From: Moraxella osloensis
GTDB taxonomy: Bacteria > Pseudomonadota > Gammaproteobacteria > Pseudomonadales > Moraxellaceae
DNA length: 64,000 nt
Reading direction: 5' to 3'
NCBI RefSeq assembly: GCF_009867135.1
Contig: NZ_CP047226.1
Location: 1,984,001 to 2,048,000 of the forward strand
Position numbers and translations under genes: made by a program. Below are positions 11,010 through 22,202 of this stretch, in pieces (positions within the stretch are counted from its first letter, which is position 1; each line of letters starts with the position of its first letter). The notes beneath the pieces are model-generated. The model was not told the DNA's origin. It saw only the letters and a program-made list of their open reading frames with translations, and ran no database searches.

Positions 11010-11288
11010 TGCTAACTCCTTGAGTTATGTTGAAATCAACGGGGAAAACCGAAAAAATGATGTTTTGCACGATGTCTTTATATGATGTCTTTAAAAGATG
11101 CTTATTAAAAGATGCTTATTAAAATTTTTACATACCGCAGACAAAACAAAATCTTGACTAGTTTACTATGTTTGCGATAAGTTGAGAATAACGCAAATGA
11201 CTGTTTAGTCATTGGCTAGCCCTTGTGTATCCTTACCCTTGTGTATCCTTATTTGTATCTTGCAGATTTTTCATAGTAAGCTAAAAAC
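11010..11288. promoter_or_regulatory. Divergent promoter region of fadBA with operator-like palindrome and short tandem repeats
   Basis: 279 bp. It holds an inverted repeat AATGACT-GTTT-AGTCATT (11196-11213), a candidate operator for a fatty-acid-responsive regulator. It also holds two sets of short direct repeats: units based on GATGTCTTTA and GATGCTTATTAAAA (11069-11125), and two copies of CTTGTGTATCCTTA (about 11221-11252). No ORF is seen. Confidence 0.45.
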
Positions 11289-11729
11289 ATGGCAAAATTT
11301 TTAAAACATTATCAGTTGGTCATTATCTTATCTTTATTGGGGATGACCCGCCCGCTCAATGCCACACCCGTACAGACCGTTATCCATTTTGGCAAAAACC
11401 AAACCAGTAAAATGTGGGTTGGTCAATTATCGCCCAAACAAGACAGCCTGCTTTATCAATTCGACGCTAGCAAAAATCAATACACAACCTTAGTATTGAT
11501 GCCTCGTAGGGGCTATGCTGAATTTGCCAATGTCGGTGTTATCATATCCCCTACGGGCAACGTCGATGGGGGCAAAGGCGGTACTGTCTATCAAGGTTGT
11601 TTGCCACAATCAGGCAACTACACCATCCGTATCGCACGCAATTTGATGGCCAGCAACGGCGCCGCTACAGGTTTTGTTGCCAAACTTACTATCCTACCAG
11701 TTGGCAAAAGTCAGCAAAAATGTCCTTAA
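11289..11729 (+). CDS. Small secreted protein of unknown function
   Basis: 146 aa, not recognised. It has a short basic N-terminus, a hydrophobic core VIILSLLGM and probable signal peptidase cleavage after PLNA (about residue 26). The mature part has no transmembrane segment and is predicted mainly beta (TTLVLMPRRGYAEFANVGVIIS, GNYTIRIARNLM). It has two Cys, one in the middle and one near the C-terminus, that could form a disulfide. It resembles inhibitor-like or carbohydrate-binding periplasmic beta proteins only in general character. Divergent from fadBA. Confidence 0.65.
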   Translation: MAKFLKHYQLVIILSLLGMTRPLNATPVQTVIHFGKNQTSKMWVGQLSPKQDSLLYQFDASKNQYTTLVLMPRRGYAEFANVGVIISPTGNVDGGKGGTVYQGCLPQSGNYTIRIARNLMASNGAATGFVAKLTILPVGKSQQKCP

Positions 11730-11765
11730 AATAGCCAATTTTTATCCCTACACCCTCTATTTGGA

Positions 11766-12146
11766 TTAGACATACTGCTTAAAATAATTGGCGCTTAGCG
11801 TGGTGGAGTTGACGCAAATCTGTAAACTGCCAACAGGTACCTCACTTTCGAATTCCTGCAGATGCGCTTTGATAGCATCGGCAATCCGCTGCGCCAATGA
11901 TTGAATGGTAGCATCATCCCGCCCTGGCATCAGATAAAAATGCGCCATAACAAAGGCTTCATAGGCTTCATTTCCGCTATCGGTCAGTCCCACCAATACA
12001 TGATTTGGGTAGTAGATACGTGATTTGATATCACTTTGTAGCTTAAAGTTGCCAGACTGCCATAGCGTATCATTGACACGCGCTAATAGGTTAGCGGGCT
12101 GACTAATAAGATGGTCGTGACTCACTTCAATAATGACATTGGGCAT
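11766..12146 (-). CDS. 5-carboxymethyl-2-hydroxymuconate isomerase-like (tautomerase superfamily)
   Basis: 126 aa, typical length for the CHMI family. It begins MPNVIIEVS, giving the Pro2 that acts as catalytic base in tautomerases, and contains the family core AHFYLMPGRD. In homoprotocatechuate degraders this enzyme isomerises CHM, but no other pathway gene is present here. A housekeeping or promiscuous tautomerase role is equally likely. It lies 11 bp after ybaK and has AAAGGAT upstream, so the two probably form an operon. Confidence 0.8.
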   Translation of the reverse strand: MPNVIIEVSHDHLISQPANLLARVNDTLWQSGNFKLQSDIKSRIYYPNHVLVGLTDSGNEAYEAFVMAHFYLMPGRDDATIQSLAQRIADAIKAHLQEFESEVPVGSLQICVNSTTLSANYFKQYV

Positions 12147-12157
12147 GGTGTTATCCT

Positions 12158-12628
12158 TTATTGTTGAATTAAATCTGCAAATTTGGCGTTTACTGCGCCT
12201 GCTAAATCTGACGGTGACAACTCAATCTCCAAGCCGCGTCTACCGCCACTACAATAAATGGTTGTAAAGTGTTGTGCCGACTGATCGATGACCGTGGGCA
12301 GGCGTTTTTTTTGACCGAGCGGGCTTACCCCACCTAGCACATAGCCTGTGGTACGTTCTACCAATTTGGGGTCTGCCATTTGTGCTTTTTTACTGCCGAT
12401 GGCTTTGGCAATTTTTTTTAGGTTTAGTAAATGCTCAACAGGCAATATCGCAACAGCGAGCTTGTCATTGTCGTCTTGCACCACCAAGGTTTTAAAAACC
12501 CGCTTTGGCTCAACTTGTAGTTTTTCTGCCGCTTCAAGCCCATAGCTTTCACTATGGGCGTCATGATGGTATTCATGTAACTGGAAGTTGATTTTTAGTT
12601 TTTTGGCAAGATTAACGGCAGGTGTCAT
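12158..12628 (-). CDS. ybaK: Cys-tRNA(Pro)/Cys-tRNA(Cys) deacylase
   Basis: 156 aa, standard length for YbaK/EbsC. It removes mischarged Cys from tRNA(Pro) in trans. Family motifs are present: VFKTLVVQDD early, the catalytic Lys region KKIAKAIGSKKAQMA, and GYVLGGVSPLGQKKRLPT. Cytoplasmic. It forms a likely two-gene operon with the CHMI-like gene. Confidence 0.92.
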   Translation of the reverse strand: MTPAVNLAKKLKINFQLHEYHHDAHSESYGLEAAEKLQVEPKRVFKTLVVQDDNDKLAVAILPVEHLLNLKKIAKAIGSKKAQMADPKLVERTTGYVLGGVSPLGQKKRLPTVIDQSAQHFTTIYCSGGRRGLEIELSPSDLAGAVNAKFADLIQQ

Positions 12629-12723
12629 GGCGGTTTCTTAACAGGGTTTGGTGATTGAAGATAGTCATTCATCATAACCAAACTACGGGTTAAAACAAAG
12701 CACATTGGGTATAAAAAACGTAT

Positions 12724-12756
12724 AAAAAACCAGCCAACTATTTTGCTAGTGACTGG
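12724..12756 (-). terminator. Terminator after the cytochrome c gene
   Basis: On the minus strand CCAGTCACTAG pairs imperfectly with TAGTTGGCTGG and is followed by TTTTTT. It is about 80 nt past the cytochrome c stop at 12835. Confidence 0.5.
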
Positions 12757-12834
12757 ATTTAGTGAAGTGCTAGATACTAGTTGTTGCATAGGCTTGAACG
12801 TATAGCCTTGATTTTATAGAGGGCGCATTACCTA

Positions 12835-13335
12835 TTAGCTTGCTTTTGAGACCATATAATCAACGGCAGCTTTTACTTCATCGTCTGAGGCTTGGCTACC
12901 GCCTTTGGCTGGCATTACACCGGCTTTTCCTTGATAGCCGACAATGGCGTGTTTATAAAGCGTGTCTTTACCTTGCGCAATGCGAGGTGCCCAAGCGGCT
13001 TTATCAGCAAGTTTTGGGGCGCCCATCAAGCCTGCTGTGTGACAAGTGGTACATACACTACCAAACAATTTTTCGCCAGCATCCGCAGAAACTGGGGTAG
13101 CGGTTGCTGTCGTCGTGGTGGCAGCGGCTGAGGCGGCTGTCGGTGGTACAAATGAAGCAGGCTGTGAAGCCACTGGCATGGGATGGTTTGCACGAGCGAT
13201 TTCACCTTGCTGTGCAGCAATTTCTTCGGTTGGTTTGCTTTCGGCTGACTCATGCTTACTACATGCGCTCATGGTAAGACCCAAGGCAATCATAAGACTG
13301 GCTAGCGTGGCATTGCGTGTTGATATCGGTAGCAT
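12835..13335 (-). CDS. Lipoprotein cytochrome c (class I, cytochrome c5-like)
   Basis: 166 aa. The N-terminal lipoprotein signal ends in a lipobox-like MSAC (Cys about residue 25), then a long Ala/Thr/Pro linker (residues ~60-90, ASAAATTTTATATPVSA). A single haem-c domain follows, with CTTCH and a distal Met in GVMPAKGGS. The domain is of the cytochrome c5/CytC552 type: a periplasmic electron carrier tethered to a membrane by lipid and a flexible linker. Good ribosome site AAAGGAAAAGG. Probably serves the terminal oxidase branch; its partner is not shown here. Confidence 0.88.
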   Translation of the reverse strand: MLPISTRNATLASLMIALGLTMSACSKHESAESKPTEEIAAQQGEIARANHPMPVASQPASFVPPTAASAAATTTTATATPVSADAGEKLFGSVCTTCHTAGLMGAPKLADKAAWAPRIAQGKDTLYKHAIVGYQGKAGVMPAKGGSQASDDEVKAAVDYMVSKAS

Positions 13336-13858
13336 AACCTTTTCCTTTCAAATTAGGTGAAATCTAATTTCACATCAATGTATAAATTTTTAATAGCCCT
13401 ACAAACTGTTTTTGCATGGTAATGTCGACTGGCAAATGGCTAGTACAACATTTAGCGGCATGTTGTTATCACATGAGAATTAGTGACTATATTAGCATTA
13501 CTGCCGTATGAATAAAATAACATTTTAAAGCCACCTTACTAAATCATTACTATCGTTGTGTATTTTGTTACGATAACAGGCAAAAATTTTTTACTAGCTA
13601 GCTAAAACAGGGCAATTAGCTAGGAGGAGGATTTTTTAATTTAACCGGTGATTAAAAAGCTAAAATTTACATTGACTTACATTCAATATTTAGTTAAAAT
13701 TCGCACCTATTTTTATCCTAATCTGAGCTGATGCCAAACCATGGGTAGGTTGGCTAATAATCACCTATACAGCCGGATTAATGTTCCTGACCCACTAACC
13801 CCGCTTTGTTGATAGCATTTTCATTGTCTATCAATCAGCCTAGACTTAAGGAGTCTAC
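13336..13858. other. Long intergenic region upstream of cytochrome c and rpsU
   Basis: 523 bp between divergent genes. The rpsU promoter lies at 13672-13700 and leaves a leader of about 150 nt. No ORF or RNA gene is recognised. The leader could hold post-transcriptional control of S21, but no fold is evident by eye. Confidence 0.6.
13672..13700 (+). promoter_or_regulatory. Sigma-70 promoter of rpsU
   Basis: TTGACT (13672-13677), a 17-bp spacer and TAAAAT (13695-13700). Near-consensus, on the strand of rpsU. Confidence 0.7.
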
Positions 13859-14074
13859 ATGCCAGCAGTAAAGGTAAAAGAGAACGAACCTGTAGATATC
13901 GCAATTCGCCGCTTTAAACGTGCTTGTGAGAAAGCCGGTATTTTAGCAGATGTACGTAAACATGAGTTCTATGAAAAACCAACTCAAGAACGTAAACGCA
14001 AAAAAGCAGCTGCGGTAAAACGTTACAAAAAGAAAATGTCACGTGAATCAGTACGCACGACTCGTCTTTACTAA
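13859..14074 (+). CDS. rpsU: Small ribosomal subunit protein bS21
   Basis: 71 aa, the standard length. Starts [11 protein letters not shown] and ends in the basic tail [19 protein letters not shown] typical of bS21. It assists 30S binding to mRNA near the anti-Shine-Dalgarno region. TTAAGGAG gives a strong ribosome site. Followed by its own terminator and then the YqeY-domain gene, the common neighbour order rpsU-yqeY. Confidence 0.98.
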   Translation: MPAVKVKENEPVDIAIRRFKRACEKAGILADVRKHEFYEKPTQERKRKKAAAVKRYKKKMSRESVRTTRLY

Positions 14075-14113
14075 GGTAATTTGTCGACAGACAACCCAAT
14101 ACCAGTAAATGAT

Positions 14114-14142
14114 AAAATCCACTTTGTTAAGTGGATTTTTTT
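14114..14142 (+). terminator. Terminator after rpsU
   Basis: AAAATCCACTT and AAGTGGATTTT form an 11-bp stem with a 4-nt loop and a T-run. Confidence 0.9.
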
Positions 14143-14205
14143 ATGCTATGTTGCTAACCACAATTTTAAAAACGCCATTAGCTAACATTAAGGAGCGTTA
14201 AAACC

Positions 14206-14652
14206 ATGAGTACCATAAAAGACACCCTGACCGATGTGGTCAAAACTTCCATGAAAGCGCGTGAGCTTGAAAAAGTTAAAGTACTACGCAGCGTACAAGC
14301 GGTGATAAAACAAATTGAAATTGACCGCCAACTAACGCTCGATGATGCAGGTGTACTAGACATCTTACAAAAACAAACCAAGCAGCGTCAGGAATCGCTC
14401 GCGATTTTTGCCGCCAATGGTCGGGAAGATTTGGCACAAAAAGAACAATTCGAGATTGATGTGATTAGTCAATTCTTGCCACAACCCATGAGTGAAGCAG
14501 AAATTGCCAATCTAGTAGCTGCTGAAATTGCTGAGCAAGGTGCCACTTCAATGCAGCAAATGGGCGCTGTGATGAATGCGCTGAAAGTCAAAACCGCAGG
14601 TCGTGCTGACCCCGCTTTGATTTCAAAGTTGGTCAAAGCGACATTGGGTTAA
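14206..14652 (+). CDS. GatB/YqeY domain protein
   Basis: 148 aa, typical YqeY length. Helical domain also found at the C-terminus of GatB, with the motif FAANGREDLAQKEQFEIDV and the end GRADPALISKLVK. It probably binds tRNA, but its physiological role is unresolved; it is usually linked to rpsU as here. Ribosome site AAGGAG. Confidence 0.92.
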   Translation: MSTIKDTLTDVVKTSMKARELEKVKVLRSVQAVIKQIEIDRQLTLDDAGVLDILQKQTKQRQESLAIFAANGREDLAQKEQFEIDVISQFLPQPMSEAEIANLVAAEIAEQGATSMQQMGAVMNALKVKTAGRADPALISKLVKATLG

Positions 14653-14668
14653 CCATTTAAAACATGAT

Positions 14669-14703
14669 AAAAAAGCCGTAAGATTTGTGCTTACGGCTTT
14701 TTT
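14669..14703. terminator. Bidirectional terminator between yqeY-like gene and maf
   Basis: AAAAAAGCCGTAAG pairs with CTTACGGCTTTTTT around a 7-nt loop. It lies between convergent genes ending at 14652 and 14717. Confidence 0.9.
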
Positions 14704-14716
14704 ATTGGGTAAATTT

Positions 14717-15346
14717 TTACTGATGCCTCTGCAGCACTTGATAAAGCAAGTCCAAGGTTTCTACCAGTGGCAGTCCAACCACATTGCTATAGCTACCATC
14801 AATCGCTTTAACCCACGCAGCGCCCAGTCCTTGAATGGCATAACCGCCTGCTTTGTCTTGTGGTTCACCCGTATGCCAATAATGCGCCATCATGCTGTCA
14901 GTGAGCGCAATAAATTTGACATCAGTTCTCACCACAGTGCGCTCAGTATAATCCATCTGCCATTGACCGCCACGCTGCGCCATTCGGCTCACTTGCACCG
15001 CGGTCCATACTTGGTGCGAGGCATTGCTCATTTGCCGCCACATCGCACAGGCATCGGCAAAATCGTTAGGTTTTTGCAGCACTGACCCATCCGGCAATAC
15101 GCCAATGGTATCGGCGGTAATTACCACACACTCGGTCATAGCGTTTGGCAAAACTTGTAAAGCGGCTTGCGCTTTTTGACTAACCATACGCCCAATATAG
15201 TCAATCGCCGATTCCTCTGCTCGCCGTGTTTCATCAATGTTGACAGCCACACAAGTATGGGGCACCAAAACTTGATCTAACAACTCACGCCGTCTGGGTG
15301 AGGTGGACGCCAAGATAATCGGTATAGTGGTATTAAATTGATACAT
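14717..15346 (-). CDS. maf: Maf family nucleoside triphosphate pyrophosphatase
   Basis: 209 aa. House-cleaning enzyme hydrolysing non-canonical or excess NTPs. The Maf signature is clear: ILASTSPRRRELLDQV near the start, NIDETRRAEES, VITADTIGVLPDG and QDKAGGYAIQGLGAAWV. The TADT-type motif suggests the dTTP/UTP-type (YhdE) branch, but this is not certain. Last gene of the mreBCD-maf group, 18 bp after mreD, matching the common gammaproteobacterial order. Confidence 0.93.
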   Translation of the reverse strand: MYQFNTTIPIILASTSPRRRELLDQVLVPHTCVAVNIDETRRAEESAIDYIGRMVSQKAQAALQVLPNAMTECVVITADTIGVLPDGSVLQKPNDFADACAMWRQMSNASHQVWTAVQVSRMAQRGGQWQMDYTERTVVRTDVKFIALTDSMMAHYWHTGEPQDKAGGYAIQGLGAAWVKAIDGSYSNVVGLPLVETLDLLYQVLQRHQ

Positions 15347-15364
15347 AATAACTTCTCAATACGC

Positions 15365-15850
15365 TCATCGCGTATAACGCAGCATGACAGCGACTAACAG
15401 CGGCCAAATTAAGGTACTGACGGCAACGGTATAAAGTAATTGGGGTGCAAACACCCCTTGGGTAAATAAATGCAGAAAAATTAACCCAAATTGATAAATC
15501 AGCAGACAGGCCCCCGCAAGCAACCATACCAAGTTCGAGGACAATTGGCGTAAATAACCACTGACAAACTTGATAAAAAACGCCACCAACACTGCACATA
15601 AGGCTTGCTGACCGATTCGGCTATCTGTGAGTAAATCAGCAAACAAACCAACTAGAAACGCCAATCCCATGCCAATTAAAGTCGGTTGAAATATCAGCCA
15701 AAAAATTAGCATCATAATCATCCACATCGGACGAAATAGCGCAATCTCTGCCGACAGCGGATACACACTGAGTACCGATGCGATGATAAAACTGATTGCC
15801 ATCACAATATATAAATGCTGTTTGGTTTTTTTGCGCTGAACGACGACCAT
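15365..15850 (-). CDS. mreD: Rod shape-determining protein MreD
   Basis: 161 aa, multi-pass inner-membrane protein (about five hydrophobic segments, for example LYIVMAISFIIASVLSVYPL and LVWLLAGACLLIYQFGLIF) of the elongasome. Position between mreC (11 bp gap) and maf identifies it; sequence conservation in the family is low. Confidence 0.9.
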   Translation of the reverse strand: MVVVQRKKTKQHLYIVMAISFIIASVLSVYPLSAEIALFRPMWMIMMLIFWLIFQPTLIGMGLAFLVGLFADLLTDSRIGQQALCAVLVAFFIKFVSGYLRQLSSNLVWLLAGACLLIYQFGLIFLHLFTQGVFAPQLLYTVAVSTLIWPLLVAVMLRYTR

Positions 15851-15861
15851 AATCAGTGATT

Positions 15862-16689
15862 TTAAACCTTTTGCTGAAGCAGTAAAACATAAGACGTATT
15901 GATAAAATTGGCAGCGGGTTTCACCATAATCTTGGCATAGCCCCCCGCTTGCTCGGCTTCTACTTTTGCCACACGCCCAACAGGAAATCCGGCAGGAATA
16001 CGACCGCCAAGCCCGGATGAAATCAGCTCATCGCCAATGCGTACATCCGATGCCTTAAAGATATAATCTAGCACCAAATACTGCGGATTACCTTTGCCCG
16101 ACACGATGGCTTTTTGCCCGGTACGTTTGATAGTCACTGCAACGGATTGTTGGTCATCGCTGATTAACACCACACGGCAGGTATCGGGATAAACATTGAC
16201 GACTTGTCCAAGAATGCCGTTTTCATCAATCACCGTTTGCCCCACAATTACCCCGTCTTTGCTGCCTTTATTGATGACCACCATTTGCCGCAGTGGATTG
16301 CTATCGGTACCAATCACATGCGATAACAGTAAATTAAACTGGTCTGGTGTGGTGGCAGATAAAATCCCTTGCAGTCGGGCATTTTGCGCGACAAGATAAT
16401 CTTGCTGCTGCAATTGCGCTTTGGCATGCACCAGCTCAGCTTTTAACTGGACATTCTCACGGCGTAACGCTTCTTTTTCGGTCATGGTGCTATCAAGCCA
16501 GCCTGCAAAAAAACTTGGGTAAGCCGATACTTGATAGATGGGCTGCATGGCGGCATGGGTCACGGTACGTACTGGCTGAAACCAACTGCTATTTTTACTA
16601 TCCAATAACATCAGCACAATCGCCGCAAACACCACAATAAGGGTTTTGCGAATGGCGAGCGGTTGTTGGGTAAAAATGGTAAGTGACAT
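15862..16689 (-). CDS. mreC: Cell shape-determining protein MreC
   Basis: 275 aa from ATG 16689, chosen because GGA lies 8 nt upstream; the frame stays open to a TTG at 16740. It has a short cytoplasmic N-terminus, one membrane helix (TLIVVFAAIVLMLLD), a coiled coil (about residues 70-115, MTEKEALRRENVQLKAEL) and a periplasmic beta domain (VIVGQTVIDENGILGQVV, SSGLGGRIPAGFPVG). Scaffold linking MreB to PBP2/RodA. Confidence 0.93.
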   Translation of the reverse strand: MSLTIFTQQPLAIRKTLIVVFAAIVLMLLDSKNSSWFQPVRTVTHAAMQPIYQVSAYPSFFAGWLDSTMTEKEALRRENVQLKAELVHAKAQLQQQDYLVAQNARLQGILSATTPDQFNLLLSHVIGTDSNPLRQMVVINKGSKDGVIVGQTVIDENGILGQVVNVYPDTCRVVLISDDQQSVAVTIKRTGQKAIVSGKGNPQYLVLDYIFKASDVRIGDELISSGLGGRIPAGFPVGRVAKVEAEQAGGYAKIMVKPAANFINTSYVLLLQQKV

Positions 16690-16807
16690 AAATAACATCC
16701 AAGTAAAATCCGTGGCAGTCAATACAGCGCGCGATAACAAGCCATCAGGGTAACAAAAATCTTTTAAAAAAAGCTATCGTAAAATCATCTTGTCAATAAA
16801 GCAATAA

Positions 16808-16831
16808 AACCGCTATTAAAAAATAGCGGTT
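16808..16831 (-). terminator. Hairpin between mreB and mreC
   Basis: A perfect 10-bp stem AACCGCTATT/AATAGCGGTT, followed on the minus strand by TTTTATT. It lies in the 164-bp gap between mreB and mreC and probably terminates part of the mreB transcripts, so that MreB is made in excess of MreC and MreD. Confidence 0.7.
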
Positions 16832-16853
16832 AACGGTAACACATCAGTTAACA

Positions 16854-18519
<1,666 letters not shown>

Positions 18520-18822
18520 ATGTCGCAAACTCTTTCAACTGATGAAATTATGAACATCGCCAAACTTGCTCGGCTTGGCGTGACTGCTGAGCAGGCAGAT
18601 AGTTATGCCAATGACCTAAGCAAAATCCTATCGATGATGGATATTTTGGCAGAGGTCAACACTGACAATATCGCACCGCTTACCAATGTCCATGATATGA
18701 CCCAGCCACTGCGTGAAGATGTTATTGGCGGTGATGGGGTCGAAGTCAATCGTGAGCTAAATCAGTCCATTGCCCCAAGTGTGGCTGATGGCTTATACCT
18801 TGTACCACAGGTCATTGAATAA
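18520..18822 (+). CDS. gatC: Asp-tRNA(Asn)/Glu-tRNA(Gln) amidotransferase subunit C
   Basis: 100 aa from ATG 18520 with AAGGA 8 nt upstream; the frame is open upstream to 18442 but not conserved. Family motif IMNIAKLARLGVT near the start and LREDVIGG toward the end. Small stabilising subunit of GatCAB, which amidates mischarged Glu-tRNA(Gln) and Asp-tRNA(Asn). Start of the gatCAB operon. Confidence 0.95.
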   Translation: MSQTLSTDEIMNIAKLARLGVTAEQADSYANDLSKILSMMDILAEVNTDNIAPLTNVHDMTQPLREDVIGGDGVEVNRELNQSIAPSVADGLYLVPQVIE

Positions 18823-18879
18823 GCCACAGCTCATCGAATAACTTGTCAAATTTTTGTTAATTAATTATAAGTGAAAATT

Positions 18880-20376
18880 ATGTCTGAACTACATACGTTT
18901 TCGGTTGCCCAATTGGCAGCAGGTCTAAAAAATAAAGACTTTAGCAGTACCGAACTTACCCAACATTTTCTCAATCGGATTGCCAAGCATGATAAAGCCA
19001 CTAATAGCTTTATCACGGTCACGCCTGAACAAGCGTTAGCGCAAGCCGCTGCCGCCGATAAATTATTGGCAGAAGGCAAAGGCGCAGACTTGACGGGCGT
19101 GCCACTGGCTCATAAAGACATTTTTTGTACCCAAGGCGTTTTAACCACTTGTGGCTCAAAAATGCTAGAAAACTTTGTGGCGCCTTACAACGCTACCATC
19201 GTTGAAAACTGCCTAAATGCAGGCTTAGTTATGCTTGGCAAAACCAGTATGGATGAGTTCGCGATGGGCTCGGACAATGAGTCATCTTACTTTGGCGCCG
19301 TGCACAACCCTTGGGATATCAGCCGTGTACCAGGCGGTTCATCGGGCGGTAGCGCAGCTGCGGTTGCGGCAGGTTTTGCACCCTTTGCTACAGGCTCAGA
19401 TACTGGGGGCTCGATTCGCCAACCTGCGTCATTTTGTGGTTTGACAGGGATTAAGCCAACTTACGGACGTGTCTCACGTTATGGGATGGTGGCGTATGCG
19501 TCAAGTTTTGACCAAGCTGGCAGTTTTGGTAAAACCGCAGAAGATTGTGCTTATTTGCTCAACGTGTTATCAGGTCATGATAGCAAAGATTCAACGTCTG
19601 CCAACAAAGATGTGCCGGATTTTGTCGCTAGTTTGAGCGCCAAACGCCAAGCCAATGCCAGCCATGATAAACCGCTTCAAGGGTTACGCATCGGTATCCC
19701 AACCGAGTATTTTGCCGATGGCTTAAATAGCGAGGTTAAAGCCAGTGTAGAAGCGGCATTAAAACGATACCAAGCCTTGGGTGCAAGCTTGGTGGATGTG
19801 AATTTGACCAAACCTGAAATCACCCTTGCCACTTATTATTTGCTCGCCCCAGCCGAAGCTTCATCTAACTTATCGCGTTATGATGGGGTGCGTTATGGCT
19901 ACCGCTGTGAGAGCCCAAAAAACTTAGAAGATTTATACACCCGCTCACGTTCTGAAGGCTTTGGTGCCGAAGTACAGCGCCGTATTCTGATGGGTACCTA
20001 TGCATTATCAGCGGGTTATTTTGATGCTTATTATGTCAAAGCGCAAAAAGTGCGTCGCCTCATCAGCCAAGATTTTGCCAAAGCCTTTGAAAGCTGTGAT
20101 GTCATTGCCACCCCAACTGCGCCAACGACGGCTTATAAAATCGGTGCAAGCCTTAGCCCTGCCGAAATTTATATGGGGGATGTTTATACCATTGGCGTGA
20201 ATTTAGCCGGTTTACCGTCATTAAGCCATCCGGTAGGTTTTGATGGTGACAATCTGCCTGTCGGCTTACAGCTTATTGCAAAAGCATGGGACGAAGAGAC
20301 ACTACTGCAAACTGCCGATGCGTATCAGCAAGTCACTGATTTTCACCAACAACTATCACCCATCGCCAAAGCCTAA
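18880..20376 (+). CDS. gatA: Amidotransferase subunit A (amidase)
   Basis: 498 aa from ATG 18880 (a GTG at 18871 is also possible). Releases ammonia from glutamine for GatB. The amidase signature is visible: Lys of PLAHKDIF, the Gly/Ser-rich loop [14 protein letters not shown] and the nucleophile Ser in [13 protein letters not shown], together the Ser-cisSer-Lys triad. Second gene of gatCAB, 57 bp after gatC. Confidence 0.97.
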   Translation: MSELHTFSVAQLAAGLKNKDFSSTELTQHFLNRIAKHDKATNSFITVTPEQALAQAAAADKLLAEGKGADLTGVPLAHKDIFCTQGVLTTCGSKMLENFVAPYNATIVENCLNAGLVMLGKTSMDEFAMGSDNESSYFGAVHNPWDISRVPGGSSGGSAAAVAAGFAPFATGSDTGGSIRQPASFCGLTGIKPTYGRVSRYGMVAYASSFDQAGSFGKTAEDCAYLLNVLSGHDSKDSTSANKDVPDFVASLSAKRQANASHDKPLQGLRIGIPTEYFADGLNSEVKASVEAALKRYQALGASLVDVNLTKPEITLATYYLLAPAEASSNLSRYDGVRYGYRCESPKNLEDLYTRSRSEGFGAEVQRRILMGTYALSAGYFDAYYVKAQKVRRLISQDFAKAFESCDVIATPTAPTTAYKIGASLSPAEIYMGDVYTIGVNLAGLPSLSHPVGFDGDNLPVGLQLIAKAWDEETLLQTADAYQQVTDFHQQLSPIAKA

Positions 20377-20387
20377 GGAGCCTTGTT

Positions 20388-21902
20388 ATGACAAACCAAA
20401 ATAAACCGCAAGCGCCTGCTTCTGCTCAGGCACCGTTGGTTGATGGCTACGAAGTGGTTATCGGTATCGAAATCCACTGCCAACTCAACACCAATACCAA
20501 AATTTTCTCATCGGCTTCCACCCTATTTGGGCAAGAACCCAACACCCAAGCCAATATTGTTGACCTAGCAATGCCAGGGGCGCTACCTGTACTCAACAAA
20601 GATGTGGTAGAAAAAGCGGTGATGTTTGGGCTTGGCGTCAATGCTGAAATTGGCATGATGAACGCCTTTGACCGTAAAAATTATTTTTATCCCGATTTGC
20701 CAAAAGGCTACCAAATCAGCCAAATGGCGCACCCGATTGTCGGTACAGGCTATATTGACATCGTGGTCAATGAAGGTGAAAAAAACGAATACCCCAAACG
20801 TATTCACATTACCCGTGCTCACTTAGAAGAAGATGCGGGCAAATCGGTGCATGATGCGGTGCCACAAATGACAGGCGTGGATTTAAACCGTGCCGGTACG
20901 CCGCTGATTGAAATCGTCTCGGAGCCTGATATGCGCTCAGCTGCTGAGGCGGTTGCCTATGTCAAAGCCATTCACCAGTTGGTCACTTGGCTCGGTATTT
21001 CTGATGCCATTATGGCGGAAGGCTCATTCCGTGCCGACTGTAACGTCTCCGTGCGAAAACCCGGCGCCGATTTGGGTACTCGCTGTGAGATTAAGAACCT
21101 CAACTCGTTTCGCTTTATCGAGCGCGCCATCACGGTGGAAATCGAGCGTCAAATTGATTTGATTGAAGACGGTGGCAAAGTCATACAAGCCACTCGCCTG
21201 TACGATCCCGACAAAGACGAAACGCGCTCAATGCGTACCAAGGAAGAAGCCAACGACTACCGCTACTTCCCAGACCCAGACCTTTTACCTGTGCATATTG
21301 ATACCGCAACTTTTGAACAAATCAAAAACGCCATGCCAGAATTGCCAGTGGCACGTCGTGAGCGTTTTCAATCGACGCTTGGCTTACCTGACTATGATAG
21401 CCGTATTTTAACCGCTAGTCGTTCGCTCGCTGATTACTTTGAGCAAGTAGTGGCAAAAGTCGGTCATGATAACGCCAAACTGGCTGCCAATTGGATAATG
21501 GGTGACCTGCTCGGCGCGCTCAACAAAGATGAAAAAACCATTGAGCAAAGCCCGATTTCAGTGAGCCAATTTGCCAAACTGCTAGAGCGTATCAAAGACA
21601 ATACGCTATCAGGCAAACTGGCTAAACAAGCCTTTATCGCCCTATTCGCTGGCGAAGGTGGTGACGATGAAACAGCCGTAGATAAAATAATTGCCGATAA
21701 AGGTTTAAAACAAGAAACCGATACAGGCGCGATTAAAGCGATTGTCGAAGACGTGTTGAAAAACAACCAAGCGATGGTCGATGAGTACAAGTCAGGTAAA
21801 GAAAAAGCCTTTAACGGTCTTGTCGGTCAAGTGATGAAAGCCTCCAAAGGTAAAGCCAACCCGGCTCAAGTTAATGAGCTGTTAAAAGAACTAATTGGAT
21901 AA
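20388..21902 (+). CDS. gatB: Amidotransferase subunit B
   Basis: 504 aa. Kinase/transamidase subunit with the catalytic fold starting [15 protein letters not shown] and a C-terminal YqeY-like tRNA-binding domain ending [14 protein letters not shown]. Eleven bp after gatA with AAGGAG. An N-terminal extension of about 17 residues rich in Gln/Ala/Pro precedes the conserved start. Confidence 0.97.
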   Translation: MTNQNKPQAPASAQAPLVDGYEVVIGIEIHCQLNTNTKIFSSASTLFGQEPNTQANIVDLAMPGALPVLNKDVVEKAVMFGLGVNAEIGMMNAFDRKNYFYPDLPKGYQISQMAHPIVGTGYIDIVVNEGEKNEYPKRIHITRAHLEEDAGKSVHDAVPQMTGVDLNRAGTPLIEIVSEPDMRSAAEAVAYVKAIHQLVTWLGISDAIMAEGSFRADCNVSVRKPGADLGTRCEIKNLNSFRFIERAITVEIERQIDLIEDGGKVIQATRLYDPDKDETRSMRTKEEANDYRYFPDPDLLPVHIDTATFEQIKNAMPELPVARRERFQSTLGLPDYDSRILTASRSLADYFEQVVAKVGHDNAKLAANWIMGDLLGALNKDEKTIEQSPISVSQFAKLLERIKDNTLSGKLAKQAFIALFAGEGGDDETAVDKIIADKGLKQETDTGAIKAIVEDVLKNNQAMVDEYKSGKEKAFNGLVGQVMKASKGKANPAQVNELLKELIG

Positions 21903-21948
21903 GTTGGTATTGCAAATTCTGTCATTTTTGGTAGAATAGTACACCTTT

Positions 21949-22025
21949 CGGGGCGTAGCGCAGTCTGGTAGCGCACTTGCATGGGGTGCAAGGGGTCGCG
22001 AGTTCGAATCCCGCCGTTCCGACCA
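21949..22025 (+). tRNA. tRNA-Pro (anticodon GGG)
   Basis: 77 nt with encoded CCA. The acceptor CGGGGCG pairs with CGTTCCG (two G-U pairs). The anticodon stem CTTGC/GCAAG encloses ATGGGGT, so the anticodon is GGG. T-arm GTTCGAATC is canonical. A TAGAAT -10 lies at 21932-21937 just upstream. Confidence 0.95.
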
Positions 22026-22029
22026 AATT

Positions 22030-22067
22030 AAAAAGGCTTACGTGTTACGTAGGCCTTTTTCTTTTTT
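22030..22067 (+). terminator. Terminator after tRNA-Pro
   Basis: AAAAAGGC-TTACGT pairs with ACGTA-GGCCTTTTT, with a further T-run. Confidence 0.8.
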
Positions 22068-22202
22068 GAGCTTTTTTTTTACCTATTGTCACAGTATTTT
22101 TACGTGAATATGACAATAGTTTTTTCGTTTTGATAGATAATTTTTTGATAAAATTTTCTCACTATTTGGCCGTATTTATTTGACTATATTTTTTGAAAAA
22201 TC

